The position numbers were made by a program, and so were the translations under genes. The notes under the pieces were generated by a model. The model was not told the DNA's origin, did not search any database, and worked only from the letters and a program-made list of their open reading frames with translations. This document shows, piece after piece, positions 1 through 4,569 of a stretch of DNA of 5,062 bases (position 1 is the stretch's first letter; each line of letters starts with the position of its first letter). This DNA comes from Pseudomonadota bacterium. Its GTDB lineage: Bacteria; Bdellovibrionota; Bacteriovoracia; Bacteriovoracales; Bacteriovoracaceae. The stretch covers positions 1 to 5,062 of the forward strand of contig JAEYUK010000045.1 in the NCBI GenBank assembly GCA_023432655.1, written 5' to 3'.

Positions 1-213
1 TTCCATGTGGCCACCCTGATAAGAACTGAGCGCAATCGCCTGAGCATCCTCGGCAATCGCCGCTTCCACCACTTCCTGGGCACTTCGATTGTGACCCAAA
101 TGAATGACCTCCACGCCCTTGGCCTGCAGAAGTCTTCGCATAATATTAATAGACGCATCATGACCGTCGAAAAGGCTTCCTGCGGTTACAAATCTTAGTT
201 TACGTGTAATCAT
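1..213 (-). CDS. icmF: IcmF-type fused B12-dependent acyl-CoA mutase, N-terminal cobalamin-binding domain (partial)
   Basis: Only the first 71 codons are visible; the gene runs leftward off the window. Translating the minus strand from the ATG at 213 gives a B12-binding fold. It carries the DxH lower-ligand motif (D16-G-H18-D-A-S, where His18 would ligate cobalt), the segment HLGHNRS (38-44), and the S-S-Y-Q-G-G-H loop (63-69) that takes the place of SxL...GG. This wording matches fused isobutyryl-CoA mutases (IcmF), in which the B12 domain is N-terminal and is followed by a G3E GTPase chaperone and the mutase barrel. In MutB-type methylmalonyl-CoA mutases the B12 domain is C-terminal, so its position right after the start codon supports IcmF. 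The family isomerises branched and linear acyl-CoAs in the cytoplasm. The ribosome site AGGAA (221-225) sits 7 nt before the ATG. I see no convincing promoter for it. The GTPase and mutase domains cannot be checked here. Confidence 0.87.
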   Translation of the reverse strand, partial: MITRKLRFVTAGSLFDGHDASINIMRRLLQAKGVEVIHLGHNRSAQEVVEAAIAEDAQAIALSSYQGGHME

Positions 214-272
214 TGACAAGTTCCTGTTTTTAAATATCTTTTGTTGATGAACCGAAATGTATAAGGAAATGG

Positions 273-301
273 TTTATAACTTACGGTCCAGCGTATATAA
301 T
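273..301 (+). promoter_or_regulatory. Sigma70-like promoter for the ferredoxin gene
   Basis: A -35-like TTTATA (273-278; 4 of 6 consensus bases) is separated by exactly 17 bp from a perfect TATAAT (296-301). Transcription would start near 308, giving a short leader of about 22 nt that includes the TAAGG ribosome site at 316-320. This is the best promoter match in the divergent icmF/ferredoxin gap. It is assigned by eye only. Confidence 0.55.
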
Positions 302-329
302 GGGCTTTCAAGATATAAGGTATATGCTC

Positions 330-737
330 ATGAGTGATAAATTAAAAGTAGAAAATCCGTTTCACACGGCCCGCTTTAAACCTGCCCGTAAAGGGAAGAG
401 ACCACCTAAGCTTCTGGCCGTGGTTCACCAATCAGGTTGTACTGGTTGTGAAGTCTGTATTGCCGGTTGTCCGGTGGATTCCATTGAATTAGTTCCAGGA
501 CCAGATCCTAAGAATCCTGGTTTCCAACAAATGGTCGAAATCGATTTGGCCCGTTGTATTGGTTGCCAGAACTGTTCACAAGACTGTCCTTGGGAAACCA
601 TTGTAATGTATGAGCATGATGATGCTTTCATTGCTTGGGGGAACGAGAATCTTGCGTCTCAGTTGTACGTAGATCCTGAAGTTCTGGAAATTTTGCAGGA
701 ACCGAAAGAAGAATCATCTGATGAAGTTGCTGGATAA
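330..737 (+). CDS. Two-cluster 4Fe-4S ferredoxin
   Basis: A 135-residue, probably cytoplasmic electron carrier with two motifs of the form C-x2-C-x2-C-x3-C-P. With the start at 330, the Cys are 37, 40, 43, 47 and 76, 79, 82, 86, the signature of a 2[4Fe-4S] ferredoxin domain. In that fold the fourth Cys of each motif ligates the other cluster. The gap between the motifs (about 28 residues) is longer than in the minimal clostridial type. A basic N-terminal stretch (about 15-27) and an acidic C-terminal tail flank the domain. In-frame ATGs exist at 300, 324 and 330. I chose 330 because TAAGG (316-320) lies 9 nt before it, whereas 324 is too close and 300 overlaps the -10 box. It is a single-gene unit, divergent from icmF and closed by a terminator. 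The redox partner is unknown; a role with icmF would be speculation from position only. Confidence 0.9.
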   Translation: MSDKLKVENPFHTARFKPARKGKRPPKLLAVVHQSGCTGCEVCIAGCPVDSIELVPGPDPKNPGFQQMVEIDLARCIGCQNCSQDCPWETIVMYEHDDAFIAWGNENLASQLYVDPEVLEILQEPKEESSDEVAG

Positions 738-747
738 GCACAAATAG

Positions 748-775
748 AAAAGGCTCCTTAAAGGAGCCTTTTTTT
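748..775 (+). terminator. Intrinsic terminator after the ferredoxin gene
   Basis: The inverted repeat AAGGCTCCTT (750-759) / AAGGAGCCTT (761-770) forms a stem of about 10 bp around GGCTCC, with the innermost A/T pairs opening as the loop. It is followed by a T run to 775. It starts about 11 nt after the ferredoxin stop codon. The preceding A-rich side would also make it partly active in the opposite direction. Confidence 0.88.
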
Positions 776-876
776 ATGTCAAAATCTTTGCCTAAATTCC
801 TAACACATTCCGAAAAATTAGCACTACGCTACGCTTCCAGGCGAGTTTTTCCCCGACTTACCTCTTAAGAATCCCT

Positions 877-885
877 TGCGATAAT
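877..885 (+). promoter_or_regulatory. Extended -10 promoter for the trypsin-like protease gene
   Basis: TG-C-GATAAT (877-885) is an extended -10 element with 5 of 6 bases matching TATAAT. No good -35 hexamer lies 16-18 bp upstream, as is common for extended -10 promoters. The start would be near 892, leaving a leader of about 24 nt with the ribosome site at 904-908. The rest of the gap from 776 to 876 shows no ORF or strong repeat. Confidence 0.42.
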
Positions 886-915
886 TAATGTTCTATCAAC
901 TTCAAGGATGAATGT

Positions 916-1692
916 ATGACAAACAAAAAATTATTCAAGCCCCTGGCGCTTTTTTCCCTCCTAACGCTTTCCCTATCAGTTTCGGCCAACGAAAAGATAG
1001 TTGGCGGTGACAAAGTCACTGATCCAACAGAAGCTCCTTTCATCGTAAGCCTTGATGGCGTTTGCGGCGGAAGTATCATTTCTTCCAAGTGGGTTCTTAC
1101 AGCGGCTCACTGTGCGGGTTACTTTAAAAACGTTAAGGGCGGAATCCTTAACCTTAAAGAGCAAGGCGTTTCAGTTGCCGTAAAAAGAGTGATCAAGCAC
1201 CCTGAATACAATGAAAAAACTTTCTCAAACGATTTGGCGTTAGTTGAATTAGAAAAAGAACTAGATCTATCTGGCGATAATATCCAGGCCGTACGTCTAG
1301 CTTCTCCAGTCTTCGCAAGCCACGGTGGTCAAGATCCTGGTATCGACGCTACAGTTTTCGGTTTCGGAAACCTTGGTAGCTGGAGACCAAACTCAACGAA
1401 AGACCTTTTCAAAGTTATCGTACCTATCGTTTCTCACGAAGAGGCCAACAGCTCTGTAGCTTATAAAGGTAAAGTTGACGAGACGATGCTTCCTGCAGGT
1501 TATGCGGCCGGTGGAAAAGATTCATGCCAAGGTGACAGCGGCGGTCCAATGGTTGTTTACAACCACCGCAACCAAGCCGTTCAAGTTGGTGTTGTGAGCT
1601 GGGGCGAAGGATGTGCTGCTCGTAACAAGTACGGCATCTACTCAAACGTTGCTCATAATTATATGTGGATCATTAAAACGATTCGCGAATAA
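916..1692 (+). CDS. Secreted trypsin-like serine protease (peptidase family S1)
   Basis: A 258-residue exported protease. Residues 1-24 form a Sec signal peptide (KK, hydrophobic core, S-V-S-A) with likely cleavage after Ala24. The zymogen junction K27-I-V-G-G follows only three residues later. The catalytic triad is His65 (LTAAHC), Asp106 (NDLALVE) and Ser208 (GDSGGP). Asp202, six residues before Ser208, occupies the S1 pocket position of trypsin (Asp189), and Gly230 and Gly240 fit the pocket glycines, so cleavage after Arg or Lys is expected. Cys50-Cys66 and Cys204-Cys233 match the conserved chymotrypsin 42-58 and 191-220 disulfides; other vertebrate disulfides are absent. Length is normal for a single-domain S1 enzyme, with no extra anchoring or PPC domain. 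AAGGA (904-908) precedes the ATG by 7 nt. It is a stand-alone transcription unit. Such proteases are frequent in predatory Bdellovibrionota, but the actual substrate and whether it stays periplasmic or is secreted are unknown. Confidence 0.95.
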   Translation: MTNKKLFKPLALFSLLTLSLSVSANEKIVGGDKVTDPTEAPFIVSLDGVCGGSIISSKWVLTAAHCAGYFKNVKGGILNLKEQGVSVAVKRVIKHPEYNEKTFSNDLALVELEKELDLSGDNIQAVRLASPVFASHGGQDPGIDATVFGFGNLGSWRPNSTKDLFKVIVPIVSHEEANSSVAYKGKVDETMLPAGYAAGGKDSCQGDSGGPMVVYNHRNQAVQVGVVSWGEGCAARNKYGIYSNVAHNYMWIIKTIRE

Positions 1693-1704
1693 GATTTTTT
1701 TAAG

Positions 1705-1731
1705 AGAGGCTCCTTCGGGAGCCTTTTTTTT
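1705..1731 (+). terminator. Intrinsic terminator with UUCG tetraloop after the protease gene
   Basis: The stem AGGCTCC (1707-1713) / GGAGCCT (1718-1724) closes a C(TTCG)G tetraloop and is followed by a run of T to 1731. It lies 15 nt after the protease stop codon and between two convergent genes. The A run on its 3' side on the opposite strand gives it some potential as a bidirectional terminator, but the leftward transcript would be followed by a poor U tract. Confidence 0.93.
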
Positions 1732-1739
1732 GGCTCAAC

Positions 1740-2060
1740 CTAAGCGACTTTTTTCCGTTTTCTTTCTTTAAAAGAGATCATCTCATTCTTCTCAATTAAA
1801 AACTCTACGCTGAAATAATTAATATGATACGAAAGCATTCTTGATACTTGTGGCTCAGTCATTTTTAAAAAAACTGCAATTTCTTTATTCTTCCACTTGT
1901 TTTCTTCTGACCAGAGTACAAGGCTCCTACAGAGTTCATATTTCAATTTATCAGTAAGCGTTTTCGGCTCAATCCCGGCCCTCGAGCGATGAATATCTCC
2001 TTCGCTAATTGCTTTCCTGATTTCCATAAATGTATTTTTGATTTCGTCATGCTCGCTCAT
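1740..2060 (-). CDS. Small helix-turn-helix (XRE/HigA-like) DNA-binding protein, candidate antitoxin
   Basis: A 106-residue basic protein. Residues 55-90 read as an XRE-type helix-turn-helix: helix K-N-K-E-I-A-V-F-L-K (57-66), turn, then recognition helix E-P-Q-V-S-R-M-L-S (69-77), then the N-Y-F-S-V-E-F-L-I extension (81-89). That pattern is known from small HigA-type antitoxins (HTH_37-like). The N-terminal about 50 residues look helical, and the C-terminus is strongly basic (K-E-R-K-R-K-K). The start overlaps the stop of the upstream gene as ATGA (2057-2060), and GAGG (2068-2071) lies 7 nt before it, so the two are translationally coupled. Base composition is clearly more AT-rich than in the flanking genes, suggesting acquisition. 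Likely an autorepressor or antitoxin; a phage-type regulator is the alternative. The partner is not a recognisable RelE/HigB protein. Confidence 0.72.
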   Translation of the reverse strand: MSEHDEIKNTFMEIRKAISEGDIHRSRAGIEPKTLTDKLKYELCRSLVLWSEENKWKNKEIAVFLKMTEPQVSRMLSYHINYFSVEFLIEKNEMISFKERKRKKVA

Positions 2061-2359
2061 ATGGACACCTCTACTCTTTCAATAATCATATGTGAATTCC
2101 TTATAGAAACCACAAAGTCTATTTCTAACTCACCCATCCAGCATGAAATTGTGTCGGTAAAATATTTCGTACCGTTTTTTTCCATGGCCTCTTTAGGATT
2201 GACGTTACAATAGTTATTAACAATCACATTGGTTAAAATAGTCTTGCTTACCTTAACGGATTCTTTAATTGATCCGGGGATGAATTCCATAGTTTTTACT
2301 TGGATTCCTCCAACAACCGGAAATCCGTTAAAGTTTTTTAGATCTATTATTTCCTTCAT
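2057..2359 (-). CDS. Unrecognised 100-residue protein, first gene of the HTH operon
   Basis: I do not recognise this family. The 100 residues contain no signal peptide and no membrane segment. They suggest N-terminal strands (about 12-27), a helical middle (about 31-62) and C-terminal strands (about 76-99, alternating hydrophobic residues ending I-I-E-R-V-E-V-S-I). Two cysteines are present (51 and 73). It is expressed first: AAGGA (2367-2371) lies 7 nt before the ATG, and its TGA overlaps the ATG of the HTH gene by four bases. Size, order and coupling fit a toxin in a HigBA-like arrangement (toxin first), but none of the RelE/HigB, BrnT or MqsR signatures I know is visible. The toxin role is therefore inference from context only. 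Low GC content matches its partner. Confidence 0.6.
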   Translation of the reverse strand: MKEIIDLKNFNGFPVVGGIQVKTMEFIPGSIKESVKVSKTILTNVIVNNYCNVNPKEAMEKNGTKYFTDTISCWMGELEIDFVVSIRNSHMIIERVEVSI

Positions 2360-2668
2360 AACTTAATCCTTACTAGCTCTCTTATCGGTATTTATTATCA
2401 AATTTGATAACTTTTTATTCCCGTAATTTCAGCTATTTGATTAGAGACCTTTGCTAACACACCTAGAAACACCTTTTTGAAAAGATTGCTATAAGGATCC
2501 ACTCCCTCTTTAGAGGAAAGGTCATTTTTGTCAATTTTGAAGTAAAAATCAGTTAAGGTCTTTGAAAAAAATTCTACAAGCTATTCTTACCTGCCACAGA
2601 AGTTCGCTAAGTTTGGAGGGAATTTCCGATATGTGGCAGGCCCACATTTTTGATGTGGGCCTTTTATT
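2360..2668. other. 309-bp gene-free gap with operator-like palindrome and orphan terminator
   Basis: No credible ORF lies here on either strand; the longest minus-strand reading I followed, from 2524, is only 20 codons. From left to right the gap holds the ribosome site of the 100-residue gene (2367-2371), a 16-bp palindrome (2395-2410), an AT-rich stretch without clear structure (2411-2588), an inverted repeat (2590-2598 / 2632-2640) and a rightward terminator (2639-2670). The promoter of the leftward HTH cassette must lie in the left third; a GATAAT-like element overlaps the palindrome. Confidence 0.7.
2395..2410. promoter_or_regulatory. Perfect 16-bp palindrome, candidate operator of the HTH cassette
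   Basis: TTATCAAATTTGATAA is identical to its reverse complement. A further TTATC lies at 2382-2386, 13 bp away in direct orientation. It sits 36 bp upstream of the first cassette gene, where an autoregulatory operator would be expected for an XRE-type repressor, and it overlaps a -10-like GATAAT on the minus strand. Binding by the HTH protein is inferred. Confidence 0.5.
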
Positions 2669-2670
2669 TT
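2580..2670 (+). ncRNA. Candidate small RNA ending in an intrinsic terminator
   Basis: A rightward terminator with no rightward gene before it suggests a short transcript. Just upstream, CCTGCCACA (2590-2598) pairs with TGTGGCAGG (2632-2640), enclosing a 33-nt segment. The 3' arm shares two bases with the terminator stem, and ATGTGG (2631-2636) could instead pair with CCACAT (2642-2647), so alternative folds exist. A -35-like TTGAAA lies at 2562-2567, but the -10 match is weak (TATTCT, 2582-2587, with too short a spacer). It resembles no RNA family I can name. The 5' end is a guess. Confidence 0.3.
2639..2670 (+). terminator. Rightward intrinsic terminator without an obvious gene
   Basis: GGCCCACAT (2639-2647) / ATGTGGGCC (2653-2661) forms a 9-bp stem with a TTTTG loop, followed by TTTTATTTT (2662-2670). 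The T tract touches the stop codon of the convergent outer-membrane protein gene. Read leftward, the hairpin lacks a following U run, so it is not a good terminator for that gene. Confidence 0.75.
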
Positions 2671-3223
2671 AAAGAACAAACGGAAGCGAAATACCAACCA
2701 TAAAAGCATTAAAGTCAGTATCAATATCATCAGAAGCGCCCATCTTTAATTTGGTATAAGTCCCTTTACGGTATTCAAAATTAATATCGACAAAAGGAAG
2801 GCCTGTGAACCCTACCCCTAACTTCATTCCAGTCCCATCTTGAAGTTTTAATTTTTGGCCACCGGCCACTTCGGTTTCAGCTTGGGCAGAGAAAATATAA
2901 CCGGCATAAACGCGAAGAAGAATTGGGAATTCAAAACCTGCGAATGCGGCCCATTCGGAAGTTGAAAGATCTTCTTTATAATCATTATCAGTTAGGCTGA
3001 TGCTGCTTTTTAAATAATCAAGACCAAGTTGGAAGCCTAGATTTTGATAACCGAGACGACCTCCGTAAGAGACGCCACTGCCCTTTTCTTCGCTGAAGCC
3101 TACTTCGTCAATTTCGAAACTCTTAAAGCTGTAACCAAGAACTGGCTCTATGAGAACACCGGCCTTCGCTGGGGTGATAACAAGAAAACTCAAGGCCAAA
3201 AAAGCAAACTGGATAATCTTCAT
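2669..3223 (-). CDS. Small outer-membrane beta-barrel protein
   Basis: A 184-residue exported protein. Residues 1-21 are a Sec signal peptide (K2, hydrophobic 3-16, A-K-A with cleavage after Ala21). The mature 163 residues show about eight alternating hydrophobic/aromatic strands with glycines (for example 22-32, 50-59, 62-71, 91-99, 102-112, 131-140, 143-152 and 171-182), separated by polar loops rich in Asp, Lys and Ser. The chain ends P-F-V-L rather than in a terminal Phe. This fits an eight-stranded OmpX/OmpW-sized porin-like barrel, family not determined. AGGAG (3232-3236) precedes the ATG by 8 nt. It lies 66 nt downstream of the 402-residue membrane protein gene, with a hairpin between them, so it may be a separate unit or an attenuated part of the lgt operon. 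Function is unknown: structural, adhesive or transport roles are all possible. Confidence 0.75.
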   Translation of the reverse strand: MKIIQFAFLALSFLVITPAKAGVLIEPVLGYSFKSFEIDEVGFSEEKGSGVSYGGRLGYQNLGFQLGLDYLKSSISLTDNDYKEDLSTSEWAAFAGFEFPILLRVYAGYIFSAQAETEVAGGQKLKLQDGTGMKLGVGFTGLPFVDINFEYRKGTYTKLKMGASDDIDTDFNAFMVGISLPFVL

Positions 3224-3240
3224 ACAAAAAGCTCCTAAAA

Positions 3241-3261
3241 GAGAAAGTGAAACACTCTCTT
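3241..3261 (-). terminator. Leader hairpin between the 402-residue protein gene and the OMP gene
   Basis: On the minus strand an 8-bp stem with one G-U pair (3253-3260 pairing with 3242-3249) closes on a three-base TTT loop. A TTTT run follows directly (3237-3240), and then the AGGAG ribosome site of the OMP gene. It could terminate part of the upstream transcript or stabilise the 5' end of the OMP message. A TAAAAT -10-like box lies just upstream at 3263-3268, without a good -35. Confidence 0.4.
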
Positions 3262-3289
3262 CATTTTAGAAGCTTTCGAATTTTATGCA

Positions 3290-4498
3290 TTACTTTTGTA
3301 TTCGACCTACAAGCTCAGACATTCGGACGAAAATGATGTCTTTGCCATTAGCGGCCTTAACCGCCACGTGACCGGCAGGAACTTCATGAACGTTTTCACT
3401 GGCGATGGTGCGTCCTTGTTGGTCTTCGGCAATTTGTCCCACTTTTTCGCCTTCTTTGGCCAGGAGCTGGCCGATGGTGCCGCGGCCAAAGACCACCAGG
3501 TCACCGTCTTGTAACGAGTGGGCACATCCCACACAGTTGTAGCGGTTATCCACCCAGATGGTATGACCTTTTTTGAGTTCAAAGTGAGCGAGATCTTCTT
3601 TCACTTTACTTAGGGAATAGAGATTCACATCGAACTTAACCACCGTAAAGAGGAGGAAGGAAGCGGTTATTAGTTGAAAGAGTTTTGAGCGCTGAAGGAT
3701 CACTCCTTCAAACTCCAGGTCCCGCACTTTCCCCTCAGCGTTTTCTAGTTGAGAAGAAATCTTTTTATCGAAGATCGCTTTCTTTAAAACAATTGAGTAG
3801 AAGAAAGTCGTCACCAAAAGGACCAGCATCGAGAACATAAAGAGACGGAAGAAATAGAGGGTCTGTTGATGAATCTCCAATTGTTTGGACTGGAACATGT
3901 AAGTCAGAGAAATAAACATCACAGGCAACAGGATCCAATTAAAAATATCCACCATCTTGTGTTTAAAGAACCACTCTTTTCTCTTCTGGTGGTGATCGTA
4001 CTGAACCAGTTTCACTCTGAATTCTTCGAATTCTGATTTAGTGATAAGATCAGGTCTCGCTTCGTGAATACCTTCCCAGATATAGTCCACTCGCTCGAGA
4101 CTCGAGTTAAAGTAGTACTTAAGACCGTTTTTCATTTTGACGTAGAAAATGGACCAGCAGACGACACAGGCACCATCAATTTCCGCATACCAGAGTTCTT
4201 CTTTCTTTTTCCCATTATGAATCAGGATATGGTCACTGAAAACCTGGACGGAATGATTGAGTTTAGATCGTAGCCATAAAAAATAGAAGAGGAAGGATCC
4301 TATGAAGAAGATCGAACTCACGATGAGTTCATAGGAGTAAGCACTGAGAGTTAACTGCAGGCCGTCGCTATAAAACTGTGTCGCCCAAAAGGAGAGAATG
4401 AGCGCACTCAAAACCCCGAAGGCCAAGATATAAATTTTGTAGTGATTCCGATAACGCAAATTGCGGGGTTGAAGGGAATCCAGTTTTTTAGTTTCCAA
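3290..4498 (-). CDS. Five-TM membrane protein with C-terminal signal peptidase I-like domain lacking catalytic residues
   Basis: A 402-residue integral membrane protein. Likely TM segments are at about 20-39, 57-76, 183-201, 215-236 and 272-290. Positive-inside charges place the N-terminus, the 77-182 domain and the 237-271 loop in the cytoplasm, and residues 291-402 in the periplasm. The 77-182 region has the strand-rich look of a bacterial PH-like domain (V-F-S-D-H-I-L-I-H-N-G, then W-Y-A-E-I-D). The tail shows S26 signal peptidase hallmarks in order: G-H-T-I-W-V-D-N (311-318), D-G-D-L-V-V-F (331-337), E-G-E-K-V (349-353), V-P-A-G-H-V-A-V (373-380) and S-E-L-V-G-R-I (394-400). The nucleophile Ser and general-base Lys are missing (Leu303 or Gly324, and Gly343). 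A C-x2-C pair (Cys322, Cys325) is present. The start is TTG at 4498, backed by AGGAG (4507-4511) 8 nt upstream; the next in-frame ATG is Met122. It follows lgt by 71 nt. Role unknown; a non-catalytic envelope or export accessory is my inference. Confidence 0.72.
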   Translation of the reverse strand: METKKLDSLQPRNLRYRNHYKIYILAFGVLSALILSFWATQFYSDGLQLTLSAYSYELIVSSIFFIGSFLFYFLWLRSKLNHSVQVFSDHILIHNGKKKEELWYAEIDGACVVCWSIFYVKMKNGLKYYFNSSLERVDYIWEGIHEARPDLITKSEFEEFRVKLVQYDHHQKRKEWFFKHKMVDIFNWILLPVMFISLTYMFQSKQLEIHQQTLYFFRLFMFSMLVLLVTTFFYSIVLKKAIFDKKISSQLENAEGKVRDLEFEGVILQRSKLFQLITASFLLFTVVKFDVNLYSLSKVKEDLAHFELKKGHTIWVDNRYNCVGCAHSLQDGDLVVFGRGTIGQLLAKEGEKVGQIAEDQQGRTIASENVHEVPAGHVAVKAANGKDIIFVRMSELVGRIQK

Positions 4499-4506
4499 AC
4501 AGATAA

Positions 4507-4511
4507 CTCCT
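4507..4511 (-). promoter_or_regulatory. Ribosome site deciding a TTG start
   Basis: AGGAG on the minus strand lies 8 nt before TTG (4498-4496). No ATG or GTG with comparable support exists in frame nearby, and the first TM segment begins only 20 codons downstream, so the TTG is very likely the true start of the 402-residue protein. Confidence 0.75.
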
Positions 4512-4569
4512 GTTAAAGCAGCTCCTTGAACCTATCGGTTAGAAAAATGCAAAACTTGAGTAAAATAGT

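Noticed and set aside
7..198. 63-codon plus-strand ORF at the left edge
   Set aside because: It is antisense to the icmF start, whose minus-strand translation is a clear B12-binding domain.
213..240. Perfect TTGACA (213-218) with TATCTT 16 bp later as a ferredoxin promoter
   Set aside because: It starts on the first base of the icmF ATG, and its -10 is weaker than the TATAAT at 296-301, which also has a -35-like box at 17 bp and a better leader. It could be a secondary promoter.
824..833. Tandem CTACG repeat before the protease promoter
   Set aside because: Only two copies of five bases, with no related copies nearby; not distinguishable from chance.
1989..2213. Plus-strand ORF of 74 codons across the HTH cassette
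   Set aside because: It is antisense to two coupled minus-strand genes with good ribosome sites and has no supporting start signal.
2459..2474. ACACCT direct repeat with 10-bp period
   Set aside because: Two six-base copies in AT-rich sequence, far from the promoter of any gene; too weak to call an operator.
2513..2610. RNase P RNA-like words: GAGGAAAG (2513-2520) and ACAGAAG followed by GCTAAG (2596-2611)
   Set aside because: The spacing is about 80 nt instead of about 300, and the other conserved regions and pairings are absent. Treated as coincidence.
3518..3535. Haem c attachment site in the 402-residue protein
   Set aside because: The sequence is C-x2-C-x-H, not C-x2-C-H.
3296..3582. 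ORFs of 72 and 91 codons inside the signal peptidase-like region
   Set aside because: These are other-frame shadows of the 402-residue protein, without ribosome sites or recognisable domains.
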